From: Saprospiraceae bacterium
GTDB taxonomy: Bacteria > Bacteroidota > Bacteroidia > Chitinophagales > Saprospiraceae
Length of the DNA stretch: 64,000 nt
NCBI GenBank assembly: GCA_029262995.1
Contig: JAJCYH010000026.1
Span: 62,001 to 126,000, forward strand
Direction: 5' to 3'
Below, piece by piece: positions 18,603 to 27,504 of the stretch; positions within the stretch are counted from its first letter, which is position 1; the number at the start of each line of letters is the position of its first letter. The notes under the pieces are model-generated. The model did not search any database and was not told where the DNA came from. It saw only the letters and a list, made by a program, of their open reading frames with translations. Made by a program: the position numbers and the translations under genes.

Positions 18603-21600
18603 TTATGATTTCTTTAATGCCTTATAGTATTCATCAACAAGTGCTTTGTAATATGGCCTTAGAGAAGGAGAAACCTTATTATACATCTCCGACTCTGCCT
18701 CTCTCTTTTTCAAATATTCCTTTAAAGCTGGAGGCAATTCCTTTTTGTACTCTTTGCCGCTTTCAGCCTTACGAGTATTATCGTATTCGCGCATTCTTTC
18801 AGCTTTTTCTGCTTCCAGAAGTTTAGTCAGTATATCCTGTTGTCTTAACAACATTTCATTATCTAAACGTTTATTTACAAGATCTGTTTCAACTTTATCC
18901 ATGGCATCTATCAATTCCTGTAGACCTTTCTCTCCTTTGCCTTGCTCAAGTTTCTGCCGCTGCATGCCTTCTAAAGCCTTTCTTAATGCGGCTTGTCTAG
19001 CTGCGGCTTCCGCAAATTGCTTGGCTGTGGTACCTCCTTCTCCACCTTTACCTTCTTTGCCCTCCATCATCTTCTTCATCTCTTCTGAAAGCTTCTTTTG
19101 CCCTTCGGTAATTTTGTCCATTGGAATATCATTAGGCTTGCCACCGACACCTCCTGGTTTATCACACATTTGTGAACCAGCCATCATTCCAGACATCTGT
19201 TGTTGCATCTGTTCCATAGATTCAGACAACATTAGTGCCAGATCGTTGACATTCTTCATGGTATTTCGCTGAATTGCCTCTGCTTCAGGTTTTTTACGCT
19301 CCTCCAACTCATCTATACTTTCTATTAAATCCGACTCGATATCTGCAACTTTTTCCATCACATATCCCTCAATCTTATCTACTCTTTTTGCCAAAGCCTG
19401 AAGGCTATCTTGTATCAGTTTGAAATCATCCTTAAGTTTAAATTGCTCCTGAATCTTACTTACATATCTTGGCGTATTGATTTGCGTTCTTTTAAAATCA
19501 TTGATCAAGTCTTCTTGGTCAAAAGAAAGTGTGACTAAGTTTTCTAGTAACTGTCTCATGGCTGCAATATCTTCTTGCATTTGGTCCATTTCCATTGCTG
19601 ACATAGATGACTGCATATTTTGGGACATTTCCTTCATTTTCTGAGCAGCACTTTTTTGCTTTTTAGAAGCTTTCTTTTTGTCCTTTTGCTCGAGAGACTC
19701 CTGACTTTCTTGCATCTCGTCCATAATATCATCCATCTTTTCTTCCGGATCATCTCCTAAATCCTTTGGCCGTTGAAGTTCTTCATTCTTTTCTTTGATT
19801 TCCTCTAGCTTGTCCTGCATCTTTTCAAACTCCTCATTCAGCTTTTCCTGCTCCTTCTCAATTTCTTCAGCTGGTGATTCTTGCTTTTCAGTTTCATTAG
19901 CCAAACTGTCTTGTTGCTCAGCCATCTCATCCAGTTTCTCGATGAGATCCTTTATCTCTTTCTCAACTTCTAAGGTTTTAAATAATTCAAGTAGGCGCTC
20001 AGTGTTTCTCTCCATCGACTCTTCATTCAACTCCATATTCTGCATTTCCTGTATCATGGATTCCTTATCAAGCTCTTCCATAAGTTCTTGAATTTTATCC
20101 ATCAACTCTTTGGTTTCAGAATCAAGTGCTTCTTCAAATAATTCCTGAAGCTTTTCTTGTTTTTCCTTAATGTCTTCCTGTCGCTTGGTAAATTCGTCTT
20201 GATTTTTTAGATTCTCATCAAATTTCTCTTTTGCTTTTTGCAAATTTTCTTCCACTTTCTTCTGACGTTCCATCAACTTCTCCAGTTCCTTCTTATCCTG
20301 CCAATCAGGTTTCTGCTTTTGCAATAACTTATCTCTAAGTTCCTTCAACTCCTTTTTAATTTTTTTAGACTCTTTTAATGATTTTTCTAGCTGATCTTTT
20401 ATGGCATCTTCATTTTCTTCTTCCTTTGCTTTGAATTCCTCAACACTTGGCTTTTCATATTCGATAACCGCTGTCTTGGAAGATTTGCTACCATTTACTG
20501 CATCATTATCAAAACTCTCAAAATAATAAGTCAACTTATCTCCTGGCTTTAAGCCAAGCTCATTAATGTCAAAGCTATAAGAGTATTGTGTGCTTTTTGA
20601 TTTAGGATTTTTTACAAGCTCCTTATGTTCATCTAGTGTACCGTTAGCTTTTGAGATCGTGTAATTAAAATTTATAGCAACCAAACCGTAGTCATCTGAC
20701 GCATTTCCAATAAAATACAATTGATTGCTCTCAATACTGTCTTTAAATATTTCAAGGTTTATTTCCGGATATTCATCTGCAAGCACATTAATCGCATAAC
20801 TTACTGAATCCGGGTTATTAATTAGCTTATTGTCATAATAGACTAAATACAGCTCATCCTTCATTATCTTTCTCTCAAATTGGTAGTTGGTAGATGATCT
20901 TCTTTCAGCTTCCTGCTTACCGAGTTCTGATGAAAAACCCAAATACATGTTGTCTGTATTTCTCGTCTCAAATGACCACTTTAATTTAGTGCCTTGGGGA
21001 ACAACCAAATCGCCACTATTAAAAATTGTCTCGTCCTTTCTACCAATATAAGATGGGTAGTCCAATTCAATTTCAAAGGTGTTAATGTTTGGCTTCTCTA
21101 AAACTTCCAAGGCATATTCCTGACTTCTTACAACACCTGAAAAGAATTCAAAACTTAAATCCTTTTGAACATTTTTAAAAGTATAGCTAAACCTGTTGTT
21201 TTCTTCTTTTTTCATTCTGTACTGGAAATTATCCAGCTCTACGAATACTTCATTAGGGATTGCTTCACCCTCTGGTACAAGTTCAATTCTATAATCATCA
21301 TATTGTACAACCTGGAAGTCATTATTTAATATTTTAAAATGAAAAGGTGCATCCTTTTCAAATTTTGTATTGTTGTTAATGATCCTATGCGTAGACCTGG
21401 TAATCATAGTAGGAGAGGCCAAGAATATTGTTAAAAGTAAAAGTGCGGGAGGAAGTGCATATTTCAGATATTTCCTATTATTGCCTAGATCTATTGCAGC
21501 TCGAAATGGCACCAGTTTAATTTTCTCTGTCTTTTGATTAATACTTGCCAGTATAAGATCGTCACTAACCCTTTCCTTTGATTGCTTTTTTAGTTGTAAG

Positions 21601-21944
21601 ACATTAAGCAACTGATCTTTTACATCAGTAAAGTGATTTCCAATAATAACTGCTGCTTGTTCATGATCTATCCTCCTACCAAGTTTAAAATATTTTAGAA
21701 AGGGCACACAGACAAACAGGCCTATCGAAAAAAGTGAAAAACCAATAAATCCAAAAAATATTAGTTTCCGTACTGCTGTATCGAAGTAGAAGTAATTTTC
21801 TAACAGACTAAAAAACAAAAAGAGACCTAATATTATTGAAGTCGAATAAAGCAATCCTCTAATCAACTGGTTGAGATAAAACTTACGGATAAAACCGTCC
21901 AGTTTTTGCATTAAAAGATCGTAACTATTCCTTGGGTTGTCCAT
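18603..21944 (-). CDS. Giant DUF4175-type membrane-anchored coiled-coil protein
   Basis: A 1113-residue protein of a Bacteroidota family without known function. Three hydrophobic helices lie near 22-46, 58-82 and 160-178. Residues about 190-490 look like beta-sandwich domains facing the periplasm (for example FEIELDYPSYIGRKDET). From about 500 to 900 the sequence is almost entirely Lys/Glu/Gln heptads, predicted as long coiled coil, then comes a Met/Gln-rich stretch (MEQMQQQMSGMMAGSQM) and a Gly-rich hinge before a final helical tail. It resembles a large envelope tether. It is the first gene of the operon with the RsbW-like ATPase, YbeY and the M14 peptidase. The ATG at 21944 is clear. Confidence 0.82.
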   Translation of the reverse strand: MDNPRNSYDLLMQKLDGFIRKFYLNQLIRGLLYSTSIILGLFLFFSLLENYFYFDTAVRKLIFFGFIGFSLFSIGLFVCVPFLKYFKLGRRIDHEQAAVIIGNHFTDVKDQLLNVLQLKKQSKERVSDDLILASINQKTEKIKLVPFRAAIDLGNNRKYLKYALPPALLLLTIFLASPTMITRSTHRIINNNTKFEKDAPFHFKILNNDFQVVQYDDYRIELVPEGEAIPNEVFVELDNFQYRMKKEENNRFSYTFKNVQKDLSFEFFSGVVRSQEYALEVLEKPNINTFEIELDYPSYIGRKDETIFNSGDLVVPQGTKLKWSFETRNTDNMYLGFSSELGKQEAERRSSTNYQFERKIMKDELYLVYYDNKLINNPDSVSYAINVLADEYPEINLEIFKDSIESNQLYFIGNASDDYGLVAINFNYTISKANGTLDEHKELVKNPKSKSTQYSYSFDINELGLKPGDKLTYYFESFDNDAVNGSKSSKTAVIEYEKPSVEEFKAKEEENEDAIKDQLEKSLKESKKIKKELKELRDKLLQKQKPDWQDKKELEKLMERQKKVEENLQKAKEKFDENLKNQDEFTKRQEDIKEKQEKLQELFEEALDSETKELMDKIQELMEELDKESMIQEMQNMELNEESMERNTERLLELFKTLEVEKEIKDLIEKLDEMAEQQDSLANETEKQESPAEEIEKEQEKLNEEFEKMQDKLEEIKEKNEELQRPKDLGDDPEEKMDDIMDEMQESQESLEQKDKKKASKKQKSAAQKMKEMSQNMQSSMSAMEMDQMQEDIAAMRQLLENLVTLSFDQEDLINDFKRTQINTPRYVSKIQEQFKLKDDFKLIQDSLQALAKRVDKIEGYVMEKVADIESDLIESIDELEERKKPEAEAIQRNTMKNVNDLALMLSESMEQMQQQMSGMMAGSQMCDKPGGVGGKPNDIPMDKITEGQKKLSEEMKKMMEGKEGKGGEGGTTAKQFAEAAARQAALRKALEGMQRQKLEQGKGEKGLQELIDAMDKVETDLVNKRLDNEMLLRQQDILTKLLEAEKAERMREYDNTRKAESGKEYKKELPPALKEYLKKREAESEMYNKVSPSLRPYYKALVDEYYKALKKS

Positions 21945-22292
21945 GCATTGTCATTTTCACTTTCCAGGCAAAATAGCCTGTAACCAAATCTAAAACCTAT
22001 TATAACCGTAAATAATTCACCAAAGTGATTCAATTTATGGAATATAGAAAAGTAATGCAATAGTCATGATGCCTATCTTATATAGAAATCATGACAAAAC
22101 ATGCTTTTTAGGGCAACTTTCCCATGCTTTTACAACAATAGTTGATATTTGCCAAGGTCTTCCACATTGAATAACCATTAAACCATTCAAAAGATTTTCT
22201 ACCCTAAATAAATATAATTGCCTTTACAAGCAATTTGTTCGTGGTATTACAGTGTTAATAATGCATAAACAGATATAATAATTGGCATTATT
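21945..22292. other. 348-bp intergenic region between divergent genes
   Basis: This is the longest stretch without a gene. It separates the DUF4175 operon (minus) from the FkbM methyltransferase (plus). It contains a TAnnTTTG box for the minus side at 21985-21992, a 6-bp-arm inverted repeat AATTGC/GCAATT at 22216-22235, and a 9-bp-arm inverted repeat at 22256-22293 that reaches the FkbM start codon. A 34-codon frame at 22066 is judged to be chance. I see no tRNA or other structured RNA. Confidence 0.6.
21985..21992 (-). promoter_or_regulatory. Promoter -7 box (TAnnTTTG) upstream of the DUF4175 operon
   Basis: The minus strand reads TAGATTTG, an exact match, 40 nt before the ATG at 21944. A possible TTTG -33 element (22021-22024) lies 28 bp upstream, longer than the usual spacing, so confidence is limited. 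Confidence 0.4.
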
Positions 22293-22293
22293 A
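22256..22293 (+). repeat. Inverted repeat reaching the FkbM gene start codon
   Basis: TAATAATGC (22256-22264) and GCATTATTA (22285-22293) are perfect 9-bp inverted arms separated by 20 nt. The second arm ends on the A of the ATG at 22293. In RNA the hairpin would cover the initiation region and could reduce or control translation. It could also be a protein-binding site in DNA. Confidence 0.45.
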
Positions 22294-23231
22294 TGCAAAT
22301 CATTAGTTTTAACAGGGAAAACCTATCTTCAACGATCAATTTATCAAGCCCTACAAATATCGTGGATATTGTTAAAACAAAGCTTTTAATGCTTAAAGTT
22401 CTTAGAAAGTTAAAGTTTCTGAAGACTAGAACATTGCCACTTACATTAATGCTTAATAAGAAAAAATTTAAGGTCCCTATAATTAATCAAACGGGTTTTA
22501 ACAATCACAGGATGGATGAATTCTGGATGCTAGATATCTTTAAAAAACTAGAATTAAAAAATGATTCTCGCTTGTTTGACATAGGCGCAAACGTTGGCCA
22601 GACTTTATTAAAATGGAAAGCCACGTATCCCAATAATGCCTATTGGGGGTTTGAACCATTGCCAGAATGTGTCAAGTACCTAAACACCCTGATTAAGGAA
22701 AATGCTTTTACTTGTTCAACAATAGTTCCAAAGACCGTATATGACCAAAGGGGAATAATGGACTTTTATCTGCATTATAATGACAATACGGACCGTTCTG
22801 CTAGCCTAATTAAAAACAGTCAATCAATTACAGACTCTATCAAATCTGATTGTGTAAGGCTAGATGAATTTTTAAAATCAAAAAACATAGTCCTCAAAGA
22901 AAGTGACATTCTTAAGATTGACGTTGAAGGTGCCGAGCATAAAATACTCCTCTCTAGTCAAGATTTAATTACGCAAACCCATCCAGTCATCATATTGGAA
23001 ATTCTCTCTTCTAGCCATACTATTGAAAAGCTTAACAATACATTTAATTTGATTAAATCCTATGGCTATTATATATACAGAATTGAGAAGGATAAAAATC
23101 ATTTCTCAGGACTTGAAAAAATACAAACGCCACAAAACAATTATTCAGTTTCAGAAAGTGACTTCCTTTGCTTACCAATAAATTCGAAGCATATAAAAAA
23201 ATTCTTCCCTAACGATAGATATCCTCAATAG
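22293..23231 (+). CDS. FkbM-family S-adenosylmethionine methyltransferase
   Basis: A Rossmann-fold methyltransferase, usually acting on hydroxyls of sugars or other natural products. The 312 residues hold SAM motif I FDIGANVGQT (95-104), the acidic loop FEPLPECVKYLN (120-131), and the FkbM signature LKIDVEGAEHKIL (207-219). The N-terminal 60-70 residues are basic and less typical; a start at Met33 is possible, but the ATG at 22293 is kept. No glycan or antibiotic cluster surrounds it, so its substrate is open. Its last 23 bp overlap the 3' end of the convergent S37 peptidase gene, a tight tail-to-tail overlap. Confidence 0.9.
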   Translation: MQIISFNRENLSSTINLSSPTNIVDIVKTKLLMLKVLRKLKFLKTRTLPLTLMLNKKKFKVPIINQTGFNNHRMDEFWMLDIFKKLELKNDSRLFDIGANVGQTLLKWKATYPNNAYWGFEPLPECVKYLNTLIKENAFTCSTIVPKTVYDQRGIMDFYLHYNDNTDRSASLIKNSQSITDSIKSDCVRLDEFLKSKNIVLKESDILKIDVEGAEHKILLSSQDLITQTHPVIILEILSSSHTIEKLNNTFNLIKSYGYYIYRIEKDKNHFSGLEKIQTPQNNYSVSESDFLCLPINSKHIKKFFPNDRYPQ

Positions 23232-24507
23232 ACATTTCCAACCATGCTTCCAGAGTCTGTATCAATTTATTTCTTTGTTCCGAATTCATTTCTCTTATCC
23301 TTGCCGTTGCATGGTGTTTCCCATCTAGAAAGTAATACAAGGAATTGTTTTGATCAGATTTTGGAGCTGCTGTTGCCGACCATGTATCAAGTGCCCCATT
23401 TATATAAATCATATGATCTGCAGTATGCGTCCAATTATATACTTTCTTCGTAAGCCCCCCATCAAAATCTGCTTCCATCTTATTAGGAAGAAAGACTGCT
23501 GAAGGATTTGGTTTATAAGACAAGTGATTTAACAAACCCTTAAAATCATCTGTTTCATAGCCATAATAGCCCATTTGAGTACCTGATTGGTAATAGTGTG
23601 ATGCATAGGATTCCATAGATACATCAGAAAAAAACTCTAGACCAACCAAGTCCATTAAATATTGCAAGTGAGCATCTCTACCAGCACTATCCTCTGGAAT
23701 AGCACTACAATCATTTCCATATTGCCAGAATGAAAATGGATATTCCAACACTGCATATTCATATGCTTCATCAAAGCTCAGATAATTAAATTCCAAGCTC
23801 CTTCCTTTAGCAAACCACTTCAGATATGGCTTGTACTCCTCAGCTTTTATGAGCATAAGCTTTTGGAAGTTCAAAATATCTTCACGACAATCATCGCTTC
23901 CAATAGTATCTAAAAATCGATAGAGTCTTTCGTCTTCCACTGATAAATTTATCGGAGCAACATAAGGAATGCTAACGTCAACATCATCAGGATAAAAGTA
24001 TCTATAGAAGATACAAGTTGTTCCTCCTTTACTAATACCGGAGGCCAGCCACTTCCCTTTGTAAATAGCTCTAAAAAGTTTATTTATATGGTGTAAGTCT
24101 GCGCTTACCTGTTCAAAAGTTAAATATTGATAATCTTTTTCTTCTGGAGATGATTCGAGGAAGAATCTGTGTTCAACATTTATTTGATTAGCACCTAAAA
24201 GTCGTGCAACTTCAGTAACAGTATTACTAGCTTTACCATATCCATTGGTTATAATAACGGTAGGTGCATTATAGTTTACATGACTGAGATATACTCTTTG
24301 ATAAAAATATCCCTTTGATTCATCTAAATGATCTATCGGTTGTTTGATTTTTAATTCATATGCAGATTCGAACCCTTTGGGTGTATCTATCTTTTTAAAA
24401 ATAACATTTGGCAATTCAAACAATGCTTTTTCTATATCTGCTTGCCCAAATACTGATATTTGCATAAGCAATAAAAAACCTAGAAAGAAAAGTTTTGATT
24501 GTATCAT
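23209..24507 (-). CDS. Secreted S37-family serine peptidase (PS-10 / tripeptidyl aminopeptidase type)
   Basis: An alpha/beta-hydrolase-type exopeptidase related to the Streptomyces PS-10 enzyme. The 432 residues begin with a signal peptide (about 1-22, LLLMQISVFGQA). The nucleophile elbow is GISKGG with Ser159, preceded by KWLASG. The acid is probably Asp374 in NGALDTWSA and the base His398 or His399 in DGKHHATAR, all in the order expected of the fold. The gene follows the M20 peptidase gene by only 4 bp on the same strand, so the two secreted enzymes are made together, which suggests extracellular or periplasmic peptide breakdown. No T9SS tail is seen. Confidence 0.87.
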   Translation of the reverse strand: MIQSKLFFLGFLLLMQISVFGQADIEKALFELPNVIFKKIDTPKGFESAYELKIKQPIDHLDESKGYFYQRVYLSHVNYNAPTVIITNGYGKASNTVTEVARLLGANQINVEHRFFLESSPEEKDYQYLTFEQVSADLHHINKLFRAIYKGKWLASGISKGGTTCIFYRYFYPDDVDVSIPYVAPINLSVEDERLYRFLDTIGSDDCREDILNFQKLMLIKAEEYKPYLKWFAKGRSLEFNYLSFDEAYEYAVLEYPFSFWQYGNDCSAIPEDSAGRDAHLQYLMDLVGLEFFSDVSMESYASHYYQSGTQMGYYGYETDDFKGLLNHLSYKPNPSAVFLPNKMEADFDGGLTKKVYNWTHTADHMIYINGALDTWSATAAPKSDQNNSLYYFLDGKHHATARIREMNSEQRNKLIQTLEAWLEMSIEDIYR

Positions 24508-24511
24508 GTTT

Positions 24512-25810
24512 TTATTTTGGGTTGCTATTTAAGTAATCAATGGCTAGATTGGTTAGGGATTTTACACCATATATTAATGCCGCTTCATCAATATAGAAAC
24601 CTGGTGAATGATGTTTTGAGGCTTCAAATATACTTGTGCCTTTAGGCATTGCCCCTAACAAGTAGTATAATGAAGGTACTTTCTGTGCATAAAATGAAAA
24701 ATCCTCTGCTCCTGTAGATGCTCTAGAAACAATTACATTATTTTCACCAATAGAGGCGTACAGACTAGGAAGCATTGCCCTTGTTAAAAGAGCATCGTTT
24801 TCGGTAACTGGATAACCATCCTCTATTAAAACTTCAACCTCCGCTCCTGCACTCTTTGCAATATTAATTGCCGTTCTCCTAATTTTTTCTTTAATGTCAT
24901 TGAGCATCAAGGTATCAAAAGTTCTGATTGTCCCTACCATCTCAACTTCTTCTGGGATTATATTGTTTCGTATTCCTCCATTAATTTTACCAACACTAAT
25001 TACTACAGGCTCGTTGGTAATATCCATTTGTCTGCTTACTATAGTTTGCAAGCCCATGACTATCTGTGAAGACACAACGATGGGATCAACACCGTTCCAA
25101 GGCCTTGATCCATGGGTCTGCTCTCCTTTAACCTTGATTGTAAGTTTATTGGCAGCTGCCATAATTCCTCCTACCTTATATCTGATGGTTCCCAGTTCGT
25201 AATTAGAGCGTATGTGTTGCCCAAAAAATACATCAATACCATATTTTTCTATCAAGCCCTCTTTGATCATTAAAGCAGCTCCTCCTTCTTCACCAGGAGG
25301 TGGCCCTTCCTCTGCAGGTTGAAATACAAAAACTATTTTCCCATTCAAAGTGCTACTCATCCTCTTAATGATATTAGCTGCTCCGATGAGCATTGCTATG
25401 TGTGCGTCGTGACCACAGGCATGCATAACTCCTACTTCTTCTCCCAGGTATTCTCCTATTGCCTTTGAGGCAAAAGGCAATCCCGTATCCTCTATTATTG
25501 GAAGTCCGTCGATATCTGCCCTTAGGGCAACGGTTGGTCCTGGACGACCTGTATCAAGAACTGCAACTACGCCAGTTATTGCAATTCCAGTTTCTACCTG
25601 AAATCCCATTTTTGTCATGATATCAGCAATCTTCTTTGATGTATCAAACTCTCGATTCGAAAGTTCGGGAAACTGGTGAAATGATCTTCTTAAATCAATA
25701 ATGGTAGATTCCAACTCCTTGGCATATTGATCTACAATTGTATAGTGATCATTTTGCGTAAAGCAAAAAAGAGGAAAAAATATAAAACTTATAATATATA
25801 ATTTTCGCAT
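24512..25810 (-). CDS. Exported M20 family amidohydrolase/peptidase
   Basis: A di-metal amidohydrolase of the M20D type (relatives cut N-acyl amino acids, hippurate or indole-acetyl amino acids). The 432 residues begin with a signal peptide (1-18, ending CFTQN), unusual for the cytosolic members. Metal ligands can be placed at Cys132 and His134 (MHACGHDAH), Glu168 (PAEEGP), His199 (FGQHI) and the late His in KHHSPGF, with catalytic Glu167. The lid domain (about 215-330) includes the GSRPWNGVDP motif typical of the family. It is the first gene of the pair with the S37 peptidase. The start ATG at 25810 is clear. The natural substrate is unknown. Confidence 0.92.
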   Translation of the reverse strand: MRKLYIISFIFFPLFCFTQNDHYTIVDQYAKELESTIIDLRRSFHQFPELSNREFDTSKKIADIMTKMGFQVETGIAITGVVAVLDTGRPGPTVALRADIDGLPIIEDTGLPFASKAIGEYLGEEVGVMHACGHDAHIAMLIGAANIIKRMSSTLNGKIVFVFQPAEEGPPPGEEGGAALMIKEGLIEKYGIDVFFGQHIRSNYELGTIRYKVGGIMAAANKLTIKVKGEQTHGSRPWNGVDPIVVSSQIVMGLQTIVSRQMDITNEPVVISVGKINGGIRNNIIPEEVEMVGTIRTFDTLMLNDIKEKIRRTAINIAKSAGAEVEVLIEDGYPVTENDALLTRAMLPSLYASIGENNVIVSRASTGAEDFSFYAQKVPSLYYLLGAMPKGTSIFEASKHHSPGFYIDEAALIYGVKSLTNLAIDYLNSNPK

Positions 25811-25884
25811 AATTACCTGTGTTTTCTACATTTATAAATATACTATACTTTAATTAAGTCCTCTTCAGATTAGCGTATCAACAT

Positions 25885-26766
25885 TCAACTTTGATTGTTT
25901 GGCTTTTCTTGTAATTGAGTAGAAACATCCAATTGTTCCTGCAATGCGTCAATGTCTGATAGGTATATTTGCTCTATCGCTTCAAATCTATATCCTCTCA
26001 ATCTGTTGTTATCTTCAAATTTATTCCTGGCTATGTCTAATTCCTTTTGTGCCAATTCAGTTTCATCTAGGATACAATATACTTTTGCCAGATGAAAATT
26101 GAAGTCTGCAAAACTTTCTTCAAATTTATTACCCCTTTGAAAGTAACCGATTGCTGTTTTAAGTTTGTTCTGCCTTATCGCAATAAGACCAAGATAAATA
26201 AAGACAGATTCGTCAAGATATCCCTCTCCAAGTTTAATTGTCTCATCCTGCACAAAGCTTTGAAAATATTCAACAGACTTGTCATAGTCTTTAAGTCCAA
26301 AATAACAAAGACCCCGAAGGTAATCCACACTAATGTTTTGTGGATAGTCTACCTGATTCCTTGTCAATGTGTCTGAAGCATCAAGATCGAATAATGCCCC
26401 TGCATAATCTCTGAAGAAAAACAAACGATCATAGCCTCTCCAGGCTTGCCATGCTTGAGCATTTAGTTCTATTGCCTTGACAATATGTTGATTCCATTCC
26501 TCATACATACCTGCATATAAATAGGGCAGCGAAAGTTCTCTCCATGCAAGATCATTTTTTGGATTAATTCTTACGGCTTTATCAAGCAGTTGCATATTCT
26601 TGGCAGATCCCATTTCCAGCCTCTTAGCCAACTGAGTATATTCAGCAGACAGAGCCCTTCTTTCGTCTATTGTCAAACGGTTATATCTTTCATTCGAAAG
26701 CTTAACACAGGATTGCAGTGCAATACAGACCAAAATTATACTAAGGCAAAATCTCAAGCAACTCAC
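25885..26766 (-). CDS. TPR lipoprotein
   Basis: A 293-residue lipoprotein. The N-terminus (LSIILVCIALQSC) is a lipoprotein signal with the lipidated Cys at residue 20. The rest is helical and consists of about six TPR-like units (for example KNMQLLDKAVRINPKND, YDKSVEYFQSFV). A scaffold role in the envelope is likely, partner unknown. The start is GTG at 26766, which overlaps the upstream lipoprotein gene by 26 bp; this implies translational coupling. It is followed after 74 bp by the M20 peptidase gene, which may belong to the same transcript. Confidence 0.82.
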   Translation of the reverse strand: MSCLRFCLSIILVCIALQSCVKLSNERYNRLTIDERRALSAEYTQLAKRLEMGSAKNMQLLDKAVRINPKNDLAWRELSLPYLYAGMYEEWNQHIVKAIELNAQAWQAWRGYDRLFFFRDYAGALFDLDASDTLTRNQVDYPQNISVDYLRGLCYFGLKDYDKSVEYFQSFVQDETIKLGEGYLDESVFIYLGLIAIRQNKLKTAIGYFQRGNKFEESFADFNFHLAKVYCILDETELAQKELDIARNKFEDNNRLRGYRFEAIEQIYLSDIDALQEQLDVSTQLQEKPNNQS

Positions 26767-27244
26767 CGTTTGTTATTTTAAATGTCAAATGATAAAAACA
26801 ATCATATTTATCACCAAAAAATTCGACTGTATTCCAATCCTGTAGTGTCTTTACTAAAGAGAACAAATAATCCACTGTCTCCCTGTTGAATGACTTTTTT
26901 TTAAAGTCTAAGCCAACCTGTCTGATTTCATAGTTACCTGCTTCCCCTTTACAGTTAATTATAAACCTGAATGTAATAAATCCACTCTCATGCGTATTGC
27001 CAAAGTTTTTATAATGCTCATGAAAATAATTACTTAAAACATCCTTACCCTTAGCGTACTCTGCTGTCTGTCTCCCGTAATAGTAAGGAAATATTTTTTC
27101 CTTGAAACAAGGATTAAAATCAGGGTTATCACTTTCCTCAGATTTGGATATTAAACCAACATGTTCTTTATAGTCCTTTACGATATAATAATCGCATGAG
27201 ATAAAAAATGATAATAAGATGAAGATAGTTATTCTTGGCACCAC
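26741..27244 (-). CDS. Lipoprotein with TonB-C-like domain
   Basis: A 167-residue protein with a lipoprotein signal (TIFILLSFFISC, Cys17). Residues about 80-160 resemble the C-terminal domain of TonB: the strand GFITFRFIINCKGEAG, a helix around VDYLFSLVKTLQDW, and a closing strand YHLTFKITNGELL. A TonB-C fold on a lipoprotein, without the proline-rich arm or the inner-membrane anchor, would not energise transport and may serve protein contact instead. Similarity is by eye only. The start is GTG at 27244. It overlaps the TPR lipoprotein gene by 26 bp, so the two products may form a complex. Confidence 0.68.
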   Translation of the reverse strand: MVPRITIFILLSFFISCDYYIVKDYKEHVGLISKSEESDNPDFNPCFKEKIFPYYYGRQTAEYAKGKDVLSNYFHEHYKNFGNTHESGFITFRFIINCKGEAGNYEIRQVGLDFKKKSFNRETVDYLFSLVKTLQDWNTVEFFGDKYDCFYHLTFKITNGELLEILP

Positions 27245-27376
27245 AATTCTATAATAAGATTGACAAGTTCAATAAATTTTCATGCTTAAAAAAGACTTCT
27301 ATGCAAATTAATAAGCTATTAACATTTGCTTGAAGGGTAGCTAGAAAAAATATTATCTCCTTTTAATGTCAAAAAT

Positions 27377-27389
27377 CGATCTGAGATCG
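27377..27389. promoter_or_regulatory. 13-bp palindrome in a divergent promoter region
   Basis: CGATCTGAGATCG is a perfect 6-bp inverted repeat around one central base. It lies almost exactly midway in the 260-bp spacer between the divergent lipoprotein (27244) and SPOR (27505) genes, a good position for a shared operator. No regulator is assigned. Confidence 0.35.
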
Positions 27390-27504
27390 TTTATTAGAAA
27401 TATTATACATTTTTTTCATTTCATTAGAATGAATTAAATTATTTGTATTATTTTGATTGTCATTTTGTTAAATATTGCGTATTTTTATAATATATAATTA
27501 AATT

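Noticed and set aside
18745-19272. 175-codon plus-strand frame rich in Ser and Cys
   Set aside because: It lies antisense to the Lys/Glu/Met coiled-coil region of the DUF4175 gene; such compositions give long open antisense frames by chance. No start context, no neighbour logic.
19795-20091. 98-codon plus-strand Ser/Phe/Cys frame
   Set aside because: Antisense shadow of the Glu/Lys heptads in the same DUF4175 gene; low-complexity composition with no recognisable domain.
22066-22170. 34-codon plus-strand frame in the 348-bp intergenic region
   Set aside because: No promoter box at a suitable distance, no hydrophobic or domain-like pattern, and such short frames are expected by chance in this spacer.
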